Below, piece after piece: positions 45,998 to 55,514 of a stretch of DNA of 64,000 bases. Numbering within the stretch: the stretch's first letter is position 1; every line of letters begins with the position of its first letter. Origin of the DNA: Eubacterium sp. 14-2 (GTDB lineage: Bacteria > Bacillota > Clostridia > Lachnospirales > Lachnospiraceae); contig NZ_KE159568.1 in NCBI RefSeq assembly GCF_000403845.2, positions 773,163 through 837,162 on the forward strand. Direction: 5' to 3'. A model generated the notes under the pieces. The model was not told the DNA's origin, made no database searches, and worked only from the letters and a program-made list of their open reading frames with translations. The position numbers were made by a program, and so were the translations under genes.

Positions 45998-46900
45998 TTA
46001 CATAATATTCCACAGACACTTAATCTGAGGGCTTAAGGTATCAAAATCCCATTGTTTTTCACTGTTTTTCCTGCTGTTGGGGTCATTGACATAAAACCCG
46101 TTGTCGTCATAGCTCCGCAAAAGAATAAAATGTCCGGTGGTGGTAAAATCTCCCGGACGCATACTGCAGATTACCACTCCGCCCTGGTCCAGGGCCTGTT
46201 TTATCTGAGCTTCTCCCAGTGGAAGCTCACTGCCGGATAGCCCCAGTCCGGAAGCTCCTCTGGTAAAAAAATCCCATCCTGTGCCTGCCTCCGTATAAAA
46301 TCCGCTGTCATATGCATATGCTGCCATTTTCCTGGGATTCATGGAAGTATCTCCGGTCAGATACAGATAAGCCATGGTCATACAGGAAGGGCCGCAGCCT
46401 GCCACTCCAATGATTTCCTGTCCGTAACTGTCATATCCCCAGCGCTGATCCCACTGCATCAGCAGAGGAACCTGTCCCGTCTGATAATCTGAAGTCAGAT
46501 CTATTTCTTTTCCAAGGTAATCTGCCCGGTTGGGATAACCTGCCACAAAATCCGCGGTTTCCGGATTTTTTTCCAGCATTTCCTGCAGCTCCTGCGGATA
46601 ATCCTCTTCCTTCATTTTCAGTTCCTGCAAAAACTGTTCTGCCGCTTCTGCGCCTTCTTTATGCTGCAGTATGCGTCCTGCCGCCGGAAGCGCAGCCATC
46701 AGAAACAGAAGTACGCATACTCCCTGTACAATATGCTTTATTTTTCTTCGTCTTTTCTCTCTCCGGCGTCTGGCAAGGGTTCTGGCGCTGTAAGTATTTC
46801 CTGACCTGCTCTTTCTTTTGCAACCTCTTTCTCTTCCAAACTCTGTATAATAATCTCCTGAAATCACCTGTAAATCCCATTCCGTATTTCCCTGTCTCAT
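45998..46900 (-). CDS. C39-like cysteine peptidase, membrane anchored
   Basis: A 300-residue protein. A basic cytoplasmic segment (ARRRREKRRRKIKH, near 43-56) precedes a single membrane helix (about 57-77); the rest is outside. The C39-type peptidase domain has VPLLMQWDQRWG near 144, the catalytic Cys in AGCGPSCMTMAY near 169, His in TTGHFILL near 255, and the Asp region VNDPNSRKNS near 270. Such Peptidase_C39_2 proteins are common cell-surface enzymes of Firmicutes with unproven substrates. The ATG with AAGGAG eight bases upstream was chosen over a longer frame. Confidence 0.85.
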   Translation of the reverse strand: MRQGNTEWDLQVISGDYYTEFGRERGCKRKSRSGNTYSARTLARRRREKRRRKIKHIVQGVCVLLFLMAALPAAGRILQHKEGAEAAEQFLQELKMKEEDYPQELQEMLEKNPETADFVAGYPNRADYLGKEIDLTSDYQTGQVPLLMQWDQRWGYDSYGQEIIGVAGCGPSCMTMAYLYLTGDTSMNPRKMAAYAYDSGFYTEAGTGWDFFTRGASGLGLSGSELPLGEAQIKQALDQGGVVICSMRPGDFTTTGHFILLRSYDDNGFYVNDPNSRKNSEKQWDFDTLSPQIKCLWNIM

Positions 46901-47042
46901 ATAAAACTCCTTTCCTTCTCTCACTTTCATCTGCCTGTTCTGTACAGAATTATTATAAGAAAAGGAGTTTATCAGATCTCACGTTTTTTCTCGCAAAATT
47001 TTTAAGAAATTATGAAGATTTAAAGGTGGGCTCAGATTTATT

Positions 47043-47063
47043 CTGTGCTGACTGTCAGCACAG
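47043..47063 (-). terminator. Stem-loop at the end of the sensor kinase gene
   Basis: CTGTGCTGA and TCAGCACAG pair around three bases over the stop codon of the histidine kinase gene; AATAAAT rather than a T-run follows on the minus strand, so it is a weak terminator at best. Confidence 0.45.
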
Positions 47064-48170
47064 GGTTTCCGCCAGCGGAAGTTCCACCGTAAATATGGTT
47101 ATTTCCTGCCTGCTCTCCGCTTTTATGCTGCCTTTGTGCAGCCGGACAATTTCTCTGGCGATGGCAAGGCCCAGCCCTGCGCCTCCGCTTTTGCTCTGTC
47201 TGGCGCTGTCCAGACGGTAAAACTGTTCAAACACACGTTCTAACTTTTCTTCCGGAATGGTGGCGCCCCTGTTTTCCACCTGAATGCGTACTCTGCCCTC
47301 TGCTTCTTCTGCCCGAAACTGAATCTCCGTACCCTCGTAGCTGTAAAGCACCGCATTCCGCAGCAGATTGTCAAAGACTCTCTGCAGCTTTTCCGGGTCG
47401 CAGGTAATCTGCAGATTCTCCGGCTCCACCGTCAGCCGGCAGGTAAGATTTTTCTCCTGAAACACCGGATGAAATTCAAACACCGTCTGCTCCAGCAGCA
47501 GTTTCAGGGATATGGCGGCAGTCTCCAACTCCAGATGGGTCAGATTAAACCTGGTAATCTCAAAAAACTCATTAATCAGGCTTTCCAGACGCTCTGCCTT
47601 ATTCAGAGATATGGACAGATATTTTTCCTGAAGCTCCGGAGAAATCTCACGTTCTTCCCGCAGCAGAGTCAGATAGCCGATCACTGAGGTAAGGGGCGTT
47701 TTCAAATCATGGGCCAGATAGACAATCATGTCATTTTTCCGCTGTTCCGCTTCTCTGGCCAGCTCCCGGTTCTTCTGATTCTGGTGCTGCACCTGATTCA
47801 TATACTGCTCCACTTCCCGTAAGTCTCCCGGCAGCTGAATCAGTCCGGATTCTTCCGTAAGGTTCTCCATGGCCCCCAGCACTTCCTGAAAATAATTCAG
47901 CAGCCTCACCCAGTAAAATACGCCGATGGCCAGCAGCCCGGCCAGAAACATGAGGCACACGAAAATCCCCTGATTTTCCGATATCCAGTGAAGGGTGGGA
48001 TAAAATTCCTCGTTCCCATACCATACATAAGCTCCGCACACCGTCTTTCCCAGAAACAGCAAAAGCACCAACAAGCCCATACAGGCAGAACCTGCCCCCA
48101 GCATTTTCCGGAAAAACCGCTGAAGAATCACATGTTTAATCTGTTTTTCATTTTTCAATGGTATAACCAA
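47055..48170 (-). CDS. VanS-like sensor histidine kinase
   Basis: A two-helix membrane kinase (about 371 aa): helices near residues 26-47 and 68-92 flank a short extracellular loop of about 20 residues, so the signal may be sensed within or near the membrane. The H-box is AHDLKTPLTSVIGY near 154-167, the N-box DNLLRNAVLYS near 267, and G-boxes GAGLGLAIAREIV near 332. Most like the VanS/EnvZ group in layout. The start is uncertain: TTG at 48170 or 48158; both overlap the regulator gene, implying coupled translation. No vancomycin-resistance genes are present. Confidence 0.88.
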   Translation of the reverse strand: MVIPLKNEKQIKHVILQRFFRKMLGAGSACMGLLVLLLFLGKTVCGAYVWYGNEEFYPTLHWISENQGIFVCLMFLAGLLAIGVFYWVRLLNYFQEVLGAMENLTEESGLIQLPGDLREVEQYMNQVQHQNQKNRELAREAEQRKNDMIVYLAHDLKTPLTSVIGYLTLLREEREISPELQEKYLSISLNKAERLESLINEFFEITRFNLTHLELETAAISLKLLLEQTVFEFHPVFQEKNLTCRLTVEPENLQITCDPEKLQRVFDNLLRNAVLYSYEGTEIQFRAEEAEGRVRIQVENRGATIPEEKLERVFEQFYRLDSARQSKSGGAGLGLAIAREIVRLHKGSIKAESRQEITIFTVELPLAETLC

Positions 48171-48852
48171 CCCCCCAGACCGTTTTTATAAATTTCTGGT
48201 TCCGGTAAGAATCCTGCATTTTCTCCCGTATTCTGCCAATGTGGGCCATAACGGTATTGTTATTGTCCAGATATTTCTCTTTCCAGACTGCCTCAAACAG
48301 TTCCTCAGAGGAAACCACCTCTCCCTGATGGCAGCAGAGATACCAGAGAATCTCAAATTCCAGCGGGGTCAGCTCCAGATTTTTCTCATAGAGAGAACTG
48401 CGGTGATTCCGCCTGTTCATAATCAGGCCTCTGATTTCCAGATGTTCCTGATTTTCCTCCTGTCCTGCCTCCTCACGCTCATTGTAATGGTGATACCGGC
48501 GCAGCTGGGTCTTTACCCGTGCCACCACTTCCAGCGGGTTAAAGGGTTTGGTGATATAATCGTCGGCTCCCAGCATCAGACCGTTGATTTTATCCACATC
48601 TTCCACTCTGGCAGTCAGCATGATAATGGGAAAATAATGCTGTTTCCGAATTTCCTGACAAAGACGGAATCCATCCACATCCGGCAGCATCAAATCCAGT
48701 ATGGCCAGGTCCACGTCTTCCTGTGCCACACAGTCCAACACCTCTTTCCCCTGATAAAATTTCAGAATTTCATATCCTTCATGTTTCAGATACAGTTCCA
48801 GCAAATCTGCCACTTCTGTTTCATCATCTACCACCAGAATACGCTCCGGCAT
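48148..48852 (-). CDS. VanR-like OmpR-family response regulator
   Basis: A 234-residue regulator. The receiver (1-115) keeps DD at 9-10, the phospho-acceptor Asp in AILDLMLPDVDG near 53, and Lys in DYITKPF near 102. An unusually charged linker, with HHYNEREEAGQEENQE, separates it from the winged-helix DNA-binding domain (about 140-232, ELTPLEFEILWYL...TVWGVGYTI). It is partnered with the overlapping kinase gene. Target genes are not evident from sequence; the flanking C39-like peptidase is a candidate. Confidence 0.93.
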   Translation of the reverse strand: MPERILVVDDETEVADLLELYLKHEGYEILKFYQGKEVLDCVAQEDVDLAILDLMLPDVDGFRLCQEIRKQHYFPIIMLTARVEDVDKINGLMLGADDYITKPFNPLEVVARVKTQLRRYHHYNEREEAGQEENQEHLEIRGLIMNRRNHRSSLYEKNLELTPLEFEILWYLCCHQGEVVSSEELFEAVWKEKYLDNNNTVMAHIGRIREKMQDSYRNQKFIKTVWGVGYTIEK

Positions 48853-48940
48853 TGCTTTCCTCCTTCCTGCAACGTCTCATTCTGCAGTTCTTTCCGCTTT
48901 CTGTCAGCCAGTATCTGACAGATATTTAAACAGACACTGT

Positions 48941-50200
48941 TCAGCGAACCGGCAGCTCCGCCAGAACCTCCGGAAACATCTGTACGCTGCGCCTTAGAAT
49001 CCCCTGCATATGGGCAATGGCGATTCCGTAATTGGTCATGGGAACATGCTGGTCCCCGGCACATTTCAGACGGTATTTTACCTCCCGCTCATTCAGCATA
49101 CAGCCTCCGCAGTGTATAATCAGCTTATACTGAGACAAATCCTCCGGAAATTCCATTCCTGAGGCAAAGGAAAGGGAAAGCTGCTTTTTCGTGTATTCTC
49201 CCAGCCACCGGGGCAGCTTTACGGAGCCGATATCATCGCACTGGCGATGGTGGGTGCACCCTTCTGAAATCAGAATTTTATCCCCTTCCTTCAGCCTGTC
49301 AATCGCTGCCGCTCCCCGTACCACGGTCTGCAGATTACCTTTGTATCGGGCAAAAAGAATGGAAAAAGAGGTAAGGGGGATTTCTTCCGGCGTGTCTCTG
49401 CTGACGCCGGCGAAAACCTGACTGTCTGTAATGACCAGGGCCGGCTTCTTTCCCAGCTCCTGCAACGTCTGTTTTAATTCCGTTTCCTTTACGACAATGG
49501 AAACTGCACCGGCCTCCAGAATATCCCGGATTGTCTGCTGCTGAGGCAGAATCAGCCTGCCTTTGGGCGCCCCTTTGTCAATGGGCACCACCAGCACCAC
49601 AAAATCTGACGGACTGAGCAAATCTCCCGCAATTCTGCCTTTCGGCCCGGAATTTTCCGCCAGTCCCGCTATTTTCTCTTTTAATTCTTTCACCTGGAAC
49701 CCTGTTTTTGCGCTGACCTGTATACAGCGCTCCCTGTCCGGTCTCCACGGGCCCTGTGCCTGGCATCCATGCTGCGGTTCTGAAAAAATCCGGTCTGATG
49801 ATTCCGGTAAATCTGCTTTATTTATCGCAACCACAAAGGGGATCTGCTTTTCCTGAAACAGGTCCGCCAGTTCCCGCTCCGCCTCTGTAAATCCTGCGGT
49901 TTTGTCTGTAACCAGCACAGCTACATCTGTTTTATTCAGAACCTGTCTGGTTTTTCTGACACGCAGTTCCCCCAGAGGGCCTTCGTCATCCATTCCCGGC
50001 GTATCAATAATCACCACCGGGCCCATGGGCAGAAGTTCCATGGCTTTCTGCACCGGGTCTGTGGTAGTTCCTCTGATATCAGACACCACTGCCAGTTCCT
50101 GTCCGGTCACTGCGTTTACCAGACTGGATTTTCCTGCATTTCTTCTTCCAAAAAAACCGATATGTATGCGGTCCGGGGAAGGGGTACTGTTCAGGCTCAT
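48941..50200 (-). CDS. hydF: [FeFe]-hydrogenase maturation GTPase HydF
   Basis: HydF (419 aa) is the scaffold on which the diiron subcluster of the H-cluster is assembled with radical-SAM enzymes HydE and HydG before transfer to the hydrogenase. The GTPase domain has P-loop GRRNAGKSSLVN near 18-29, RGTTTDP near 43 and DTPGMDD near 66. The C-terminal cluster site carries EGCTHHRQCDD near 307 and HCGGCM near 357, supplying the Cys ligands. hydE, hydG and the hydrogenase are not in the window. Its start overlaps the preceding TM1266 gene by four bases. Confidence 0.95.
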   Translation of the reverse strand: MSLNSTPSPDRIHIGFFGRRNAGKSSLVNAVTGQELAVVSDIRGTTTDPVQKAMELLPMGPVVIIDTPGMDDEGPLGELRVRKTRQVLNKTDVAVLVTDKTAGFTEAERELADLFQEKQIPFVVAINKADLPESSDRIFSEPQHGCQAQGPWRPDRERCIQVSAKTGFQVKELKEKIAGLAENSGPKGRIAGDLLSPSDFVVLVVPIDKGAPKGRLILPQQQTIRDILEAGAVSIVVKETELKQTLQELGKKPALVITDSQVFAGVSRDTPEEIPLTSFSILFARYKGNLQTVVRGAAAIDRLKEGDKILISEGCTHHRQCDDIGSVKLPRWLGEYTKKQLSLSFASGMEFPEDLSQYKLIIHCGGCMLNEREVKYRLKCAGDQHVPMTNYGIAIAHMQGILRRSVQMFPEVLAELPVR

Positions 50201-50463
50201 GGCTGCTCCTTTCTCTCTTTCACATTGGAATAGGCGGTTTTGCTGCTTACCCCGGCCAGTTTTCCCAGTTTCCCGGAAAGAGCGCTGATGATATCCTGAG
50301 GTGCATCCACCGCAATACTGATAATATTAATCCCCTTTTTGGGATAGGGAATTCCCATTCTTCCGATAATATAACTTCCGTATCCGTGAAGAATTCCGTT
50401 CAGCTCCTCCACAGACTCTTCCTGTTCTACAATAATGCCGATAATGGCCACCCGTGATTCCAT
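50197..50463 (-). CDS. TM1266-family putative regulator of the iron-hydrogenase system
   Basis: An 88-residue ferredoxin-fold protein of the TM1266/NikR-like group (MESRVAIIGIIVEQEESVEELN, GRMGIPYPKKGINIISIAV, KLGKLAGVSSKTAYS). The family nearly always travels with HydE, HydF or HydG and is called a putative regulator, although binding is unproven. I start at the ATG preceded by GAGGGAAGAT; 20 more in-frame codons upstream look like leader. It is translationally coupled to hydF. Confidence 0.9.
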   Translation of the reverse strand: MESRVAIIGIIVEQEESVEELNGILHGYGSYIIGRMGIPYPKKGINIISIAVDAPQDIISALSGKLGKLAGVSSKTAYSNVKERKEQP

Positions 50464-50540
50464 ATCTTCCCTCAATTCTGATCTTTCTTCCGGAAATCCC
50501 TTTCCGGATTCGCTTTCGGGCACCCGAATTTTTCCTGTAT

Positions 50541-50774
50541 TTAATCTTCGTCAAATTCTACTGTTACAAAAAATCCTTTTTCTGTCTCGTGGATACTTAC
50601 CACTTTTCCTTCTGTGGATTTCAGGCGTTGGCTGAAGCTGTAGTTGGCCGACATGGCATAGGCCTTTCCCAGAGTATAATAATATGAAGTGGGCAGCTTC
50701 CCTTCTGTCACCGGAAGCACATCCCCTTCTTTCAGCAGACCTGTGCGTTCCATTTTAAATTCCATCCGGCGCAT
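50541..50774 (-). CDS. Small conserved-looking protein of unknown function
   Basis: A 77-residue soluble protein that I do not recognise. It has alternating hydrophobic strands (GDVLPVTEGKLPTSYYYTLG, GKVVSIHETEKGFFVTVEF) suggestive of a small beta-barrel or SH3-like fold, and an acidic end (FDED). AAAGGAGGCGGAATT precedes its first ATG, a strong sign that it is translated. It lies between trkH (34 bases upstream) and the TM1266 gene, all on the same strand. Confidence 0.6.
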   Translation of the reverse strand: MRRMEFKMERTGLLKEGDVLPVTEGKLPTSYYYTLGKAYAMSANYSFSQRLKSTEGKVVSIHETEKGFFVTVEFDED

Positions 50775-50808
50775 AATTCCGCCTCCTTTTCAGATCCGTT
50801 CTTCCTTC

Positions 50809-52248
50809 TTACCTCCGTTTCCAGGTGGAAGGAGCCAGCAGCAGCAGAATGGGGAACAGTTCCAGACGCCCGGCCAGCATGTCAAACATCAGCACATATT
50901 TTGCCGGCTGAGAATACACTGCAAAGTTGGCCGCCGGCCCAACCTGTTCCAGTCCCGGCCCGATATTGTTCAGCGTGGCCGCCACCGCGGTAAAATTGGT
51001 GGTAAAATCCAGCCCGTCCAGAGAAATCAAAAGCAAAGACAGGGCAAAGACAAAGGCATAGGCAATAAAAAACACGCAGATGGAACGCAGTATGTCTTTA
51101 TTTACCACACGTTTCTCAAAATGTATCTGGCGCACCCGTTTGGGATGAATCAGATAAGACAGCTCGTTTTTCACCAGTTTCATCATAATAACCACACGGG
51201 AAATTTTAATTCCCCCTCCGGTACTTCCCGCACATGCTCCCGCAAACATCAGAAGTACCAGAATTACTTTGGAAAACTCCGGCCACTGGTTGAAATCCGT
51301 GGTGGAATAGCCTGTGGTGGTGATAATGGAAGCCACCTGAAAGGCCGCGTGGTGAAAGGCATCCAACACAGAGTTAAATCCTCCTTTAATATTTATGGTA
51401 ATCAGGAGGATGGCTGCCAGAATCAGTCCGAGATAACAGCGCATTTCTTCATGGCGCAAAGCCTGCAGGGGTTTTCTGGTCCAGATCAGGTAATACACGC
51501 CGAAATTAATGCCAAACAGAATCATAAAAATCGTAATTACCGCCTGAGAGGCCATGGAATAGTCCCCGATACTGCTGTTGAGCACGCCAAATCCTCCGGT
51601 ACCTGCGGTACCAAAGGACAGGGTCAGAGACTCAAACAGAGACATGCCGGTAATCAGCAGCAGTACAATCTGTACAACAGTCAGTACCACATACATTTTA
51701 TACAGATTCCGGGCTGTGTTTTTTACTCTGGGCACCAGTTTTCCCACCGTAGGCCCAGGGCTTTCCGCCCGCATGAGATGCATATTGTAGCCTCCCGCCA
51801 GGGGCAGAACCGCCAGAATCAGCACCAGCACTCCCATTCCGCCAATCCAGTGGGTAAAACTCCTCCAGAACAGGCTGCATCTGGACAGAGCTTCCACATC
51901 CTTTAAAATGCTGGCTCCGGTGGTGGTCAGACCGGAAATGGTCTCAAACAGCGCTTCCGTATAACTGGATATTTCTCCCGTCAGATACAGGGGCAATGCT
52001 CCTGTCAGACTCAGCACAATCCAGCTCAAAGAAACTGTCACAAATCCTTCTCTTGCATAAAACACCGTGCTTTTGGGCTTCTTCATCTTTCCAAGGACGC
52101 CCGGCAAAAGACAGGCTGCCAGAACAGCCCCGTATGTCCATCCCTCTTTTTCCCTGTAAATCAGAGCCGCTCCGCAGGGCAGGGCCAGAAACAGCGCCTG
52201 AAATTCCAGAACCCGGCAGAGAATATACCTGATAATTGAATAATTCAT
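50809..52248 (-). CDS. TrkH-family potassium uptake protein
   Basis: A 479-residue integral membrane protein with the four-fold M1-P-M2 layout of Trk/Ktr channels. Selectivity-filter regions are visible as SGLTTTGAS near 105, FGTAGTGGFG near 210, ITTTGYSTTDF near 309 and TLNNIGPG near 436. It conducts K+ driven by the membrane potential, gated by TrkA. Its start lies 17 bases after the trkA gene's stop, giving a trkA-trkH operon. Confidence 0.93.
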   Translation of the reverse strand: MNYSIIRYILCRVLEFQALFLALPCGAALIYREKEGWTYGAVLAACLLPGVLGKMKKPKSTVFYAREGFVTVSLSWIVLSLTGALPLYLTGEISSYTEALFETISGLTTTGASILKDVEALSRCSLFWRSFTHWIGGMGVLVLILAVLPLAGGYNMHLMRAESPGPTVGKLVPRVKNTARNLYKMYVVLTVVQIVLLLITGMSLFESLTLSFGTAGTGGFGVLNSSIGDYSMASQAVITIFMILFGINFGVYYLIWTRKPLQALRHEEMRCYLGLILAAILLITINIKGGFNSVLDAFHHAAFQVASIITTTGYSTTDFNQWPEFSKVILVLLMFAGACAGSTGGGIKISRVVIMMKLVKNELSYLIHPKRVRQIHFEKRVVNKDILRSICVFFIAYAFVFALSLLLISLDGLDFTTNFTAVAATLNNIGPGLEQVGPAANFAVYSQPAKYVLMFDMLAGRLELFPILLLLAPSTWKRR

Positions 52249-52265
52249 AACTTCGTTTCCTCCGC

Positions 52266-53621
52266 CTATGCCAGAATATCTTTCAGGTCATGGAATCCCT
52301 GGCTGGTGGTTACCACCACTACCGTGTCTCCCACCTCGATGGTATCCTGACCTCCTGGTGTGATAATCGTTCCCTTTCGGTTGATACAGCCAATCAGAAG
52401 ATTTTCTTTCAGCTTCAGCTCTTTCAGGGGAACCCCCACAAGCTCTGACTTCTCGTGTACCCGAAATTCCAGGGCTTCCACCTTGTCTTCAATCAGCTGA
52501 TACAGGGTCTCAATATTACTGCCGATGGAATTCTGCATGGCCCGCACATACTGGAGAATGTACTCCGCTGTAATATGTTTGGGGTAAAGCACACTGCCCA
52601 GGTCCATACTGTCGATTATCTCGTCGTAGGAAATCCGGTGTACTTTGGTAATGGTTTTTGCCTTTGACACGCTTTTTGCAAACAGGCTCAGCATAATATT
52701 TTCTTCATCCAGATTGGTCCAGGACACAAAGGAATGGGCCTTCGGCATCCCTTCCTCATACAGAAGATTCCGCTCTGTCCCGTCTCCGTGAATAATCATG
52801 GCCTGGGGCAGAAGTTCACTCAGCTCATTACAGCGCTTTTTGTCCTGTTCAATGATTTTAATTTCCATGCCCATGGGCAGAAGCTGTTTCGCCAGATAAT
52901 ATGTAGTCTCTCCGCCTCCGATAATCATACAGTTTTTAATCCGGTTGGTAGTCATTCCGATTTTCCGGAAAAATTCATTGGCTTTTCTGGAAGAAGCCAC
53001 AATGGAAATCACATCTTTTTCCTGCAGTTCAAAATTACCGGAAGGAATATAGACTTCCTCTCCCCGTTCCACGGAGCAAATCAGCACGTCGCATTTCAGC
53101 CCGCTGGAAATATAAGTCAGAGGCTTGCCGCCCAGCACGGAGCCTTCCCCGATTTTGCATTTCAGCAGTTCCACCCTTCCCTTTGCAAAGCTGTCCACTT
53201 TGATAGCCGAGGGAAATTTCAGCAGGCGTGCAATTTCGCAGGCCGCCGCGTATTCCGGGTTAATTACCATGGATAACCCCAGTTCTTCCTTAATATAAGT
53301 AATTTCCTTATTGTAAATGGGGTTCCGCACCCTTGCAATGGTATTGCAGCCTCCTGCCTTTCTGGCAATCAGACAGCAAAGCAGGTTTAATTCATCGGAA
53401 GTGGTGACTGCTATCATCAAATCTGCCTCTTCAATTCCCGCCTCATTCTGTACTGTAAAACTTGCTCCGTTTCCCACCACTCCCATTACGTCAAACCGGT
53501 TTGCCACGGATTCCGCTTTCAGGGGGTCTGTATCTACTACGGTAATATTGTGTCCTTCCTTACTTAACTGCTCTGTCAGAGTTGTGCCTACATTTCCACA
53601 ACCCACAATAATTATCTGCAT
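52266..53621 (-). CDS. trkA: Trk system regulatory protein TrkA
   Basis: A cytoplasmic gating-ring protein (451 aa) with two RCK modules. N-terminal Rossmann fold: IIIVGCGNVGTTLTEQLSKEGHNITVVDTD near 3-32; first RCK_C near 140-220; second Rossmann fold: NCMIIGGGETTYYLAKQL near 233-250; second RCK_C near 370-450. It binds NAD(H) or ATP to set TrkH activity. It is the first gene of the trkA-trkH pair; GGAGGACATC precedes its ATG. Confidence 0.94.
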   Translation of the reverse strand: MQIIIVGCGNVGTTLTEQLSKEGHNITVVDTDPLKAESVANRFDVMGVVGNGASFTVQNEAGIEEADLMIAVTTSDELNLLCCLIARKAGGCNTIARVRNPIYNKEITYIKEELGLSMVINPEYAAACEIARLLKFPSAIKVDSFAKGRVELLKCKIGEGSVLGGKPLTYISSGLKCDVLICSVERGEEVYIPSGNFELQEKDVISIVASSRKANEFFRKIGMTTNRIKNCMIIGGGETTYYLAKQLLPMGMEIKIIEQDKKRCNELSELLPQAMIIHGDGTERNLLYEEGMPKAHSFVSWTNLDEENIMLSLFAKSVSKAKTITKVHRISYDEIIDSMDLGSVLYPKHITAEYILQYVRAMQNSIGSNIETLYQLIEDKVEALEFRVHEKSELVGVPLKELKLKENLLIGCINRKGTIITPGGQDTIEVGDTVVVVTTSQGFHDLKDILA

Positions 53622-53740
53622 GATGTCCTCCGCTCTGTACGTCCATCCTACAATCTGCGTACAAAAAGGTAAAATCTGTTGTATTTTTCTGTTATCTTAA
53701 ACTGCCGGCCCTTCTGCAGCCAGAAGGGATACGAAAACAG

Positions 53741-54634
53741 TTATCTGTCGTATTTTTTCAAAAGCCCCAGTCCCAGCGGATGGGGGCCTGTATGAACTCC
53801 TATGGTAGCTCCAATCTGAAAAATGTCAATTTTTTTATAATCTGAATATGTCTTAAGCGACGCCAGAAGCTGATTCCGAAATTCCTCCGCTTCTTCGTAA
53901 TGATAGCCATAGCCCACTACAATCTGATAATCATCCGGAGATTCTCCTGTCTTCTCAAAATGCTCTTTTGTCTGCTCAATCAGACGTTTCATCCCCTTTT
54001 TCCGGTTCCTGACAATCCCTGTGGGAAAAATCTCTCCTTCCTTCAGCATAATCAGCGGTTTGATTCCAAGGGTGGAGGCCGCTGTCCCCATTACCTTACC
54101 GATTCTTCCGCCATGAATCAGATATTCGTAATTCCCCACCGTAAACAGGATTCTTCCGGAAGGTTTTATCTGTTCGATTTTTTCAAGGGTTTCTTCAAAA
54201 GAAAGCCCGTCTCTTTGCATCCCCACGGTTTCCAACACCAGAAGCCCCTGCAGCACCGTATCCATAGTGGTATCCACCACCTGAATCCGGATATCCGGGT
54301 ATTCCTCCAGCAGCAGGTCAGCGGCGGTTTTTGCCGAATTGTAAGAACCGCTGAATTTTGTGGTAATGCACAGGCAGATGATATCTTTGCCTTCTTTTGC
54401 ATAAGGTGTAAAGGCTTCCACATAATCCTGTACGGAGGGAAGGGAGGATTTGGGAAATTTATCCGGATTGTCCACCATTTCCTGATAGAAGGTCCGCACG
54501 CTGATTTCCTCAATCTCTTTCCGGTACGTCTGCCCGTCAAAGGTCACATAAAACGGTACCACCTGCACGCCTGCCTGTTGGGCCGCTTCCACCCCCAGAT
54601 CGCAGGAACCGTCCGTAATAATCTGATATGCCAT
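53741..54634 (-). CDS. DegV-family fatty-acid-binding protein
   Basis: A 297-residue DegV/FakB protein. The start ITDGSCDLG near 5-13 and the Ser in the KSSLPSVQDY segment near 63 match the fatty-acid-binding site, and GGRIGKVMGTAAS near 178 and IGVHTGPHPLGLG near 278 are typical of the family. FakB proteins present exogenous fatty acids to FakA for phosphorylation; fakA is not in this window. It has its own leader region containing a G/C-rich stem (54659-54681). Confidence 0.92.
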   Translation of the reverse strand: MAYQIITDGSCDLGVEAAQQAGVQVVPFYVTFDGQTYRKEIEEISVRTFYQEMVDNPDKFPKSSLPSVQDYVEAFTPYAKEGKDIICLCITTKFSGSYNSAKTAADLLLEEYPDIRIQVVDTTMDTVLQGLLVLETVGMQRDGLSFEETLEKIEQIKPSGRILFTVGNYEYLIHGGRIGKVMGTAASTLGIKPLIMLKEGEIFPTGIVRNRKKGMKRLIEQTKEHFEKTGESPDDYQIVVGYGYHYEEAEEFRNQLLASLKTYSDYKKIDIFQIGATIGVHTGPHPLGLGLLKKYDR

Positions 54635-54813
54635 AGTATTCCTCTTTTCCTGTTACATAGGGGGAAGCGCTCTGCTCCCCCCCCTTCTTTCCAATTCACT
54701 TCTTTGCTATTATAATACCTTTTCCATAAAAAGAAAAGGTGTTTTCAAGATTCTTCCCGGATATTCGCAGAAATCCCTCTGAGGGCCATGCCGAACCAAA
54801 CAGCCAGTCCATT

Positions 54814-55503
54814 TTATGGTTCCTGCCTGTCCTGGCCCACCAGAAATTCCAGAAATTCAGCGGCCACATCCTGATGGCCTGAATAGCAAAATACAATAAA
54901 ATATGCCGGCCCCCGGTTCTGATATCCGTATTTTTCCAGCATTTCACTGTCCTCTATCCGGACTGCGTCCTGTTCACAGATTTCCTTATGGGCAGACACA
55001 AATTCTGCTCCCAGCAGTTCTTCCACCGGAACCAGTACATTCTCTTCTCCTGTGTAGTTTCTGTAGACTTCTTCCGGACAGATAAAAACATCTGCGGTGC
55101 CGGCTCCTGTCAGCGTGACCATTTTCATCTGGCTGGCATAGTCCAGTTCCCCGGAACTGTCCTGGCCCAAAAAAGCCACAGAGGTATCCAGCACATATTT
55201 ATGCCGCCGGTTGTCATCTCCCCGATAAGCCTGGAAATGTTCCATCATCCCTGCATCCAGTTCTTTGCCGTTGATCACTGCCGCATAGAGCATGGTTTCA
55301 TTGCGGAAGCTGTCTATCCACATACCGATTCCCACAATCAGCACAATAAGGCCTGCAACAGCGGCAATATGGAACTTATAATAACTCAGAATATATTCTG
55401 TTTTTTCACTTCCGCTCATGGATGCCAGTTTTTCACGCTCCAGTTCCCTTTTTTCTTTCTTAGTCATATCTGACTCGTGCTTTTTCTGAAATTTCGTATC
55501 CAT
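54814..55503 (-). CDS. Single-pass membrane protein of unknown function
   Basis: A 229-residue protein not recognised by me. A highly charged cytoplasmic N-terminus (KKHESDMTKKEKRELEREK) is followed by one membrane helix (about 41-65, FHIAAVAGLIVLIVGIGM) and an extracellular domain of about 160 residues with a pattern reminiscent of periplasmic solute-binding modules (AGTADVFICPEEVYRNY). It is 11 bases downstream of the ABC-F gene and probably shares its transcript. Lachnospiraceae carry many such proteins with a charged start followed by a single helix. Confidence 0.6.
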   Translation of the reverse strand: MDTKFQKKHESDMTKKEKRELEREKLASMSGSEKTEYILSYYKFHIAAVAGLIVLIVGIGMWIDSFRNETMLYAAVINGKELDAGMMEHFQAYRGDDNRRHKYVLDTSVAFLGQDSSGELDYASQMKMVTLTGAGTADVFICPEEVYRNYTGEENVLVPVEELLGAEFVSAHKEICEQDAVRIEDSEMLEKYGYQNRGPAYFIVFCYSGHQDVAAEFLEFLVGQDRQEP

Positions 55504-55514
55504 AGCTCCTCCTG

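Noticed and set aside
47055..48852. Vancomycin-resistance operon
   Set aside because: Only the VanR/VanS-like pair is present; no vanH, vanA-type ligase or vanX nearby.
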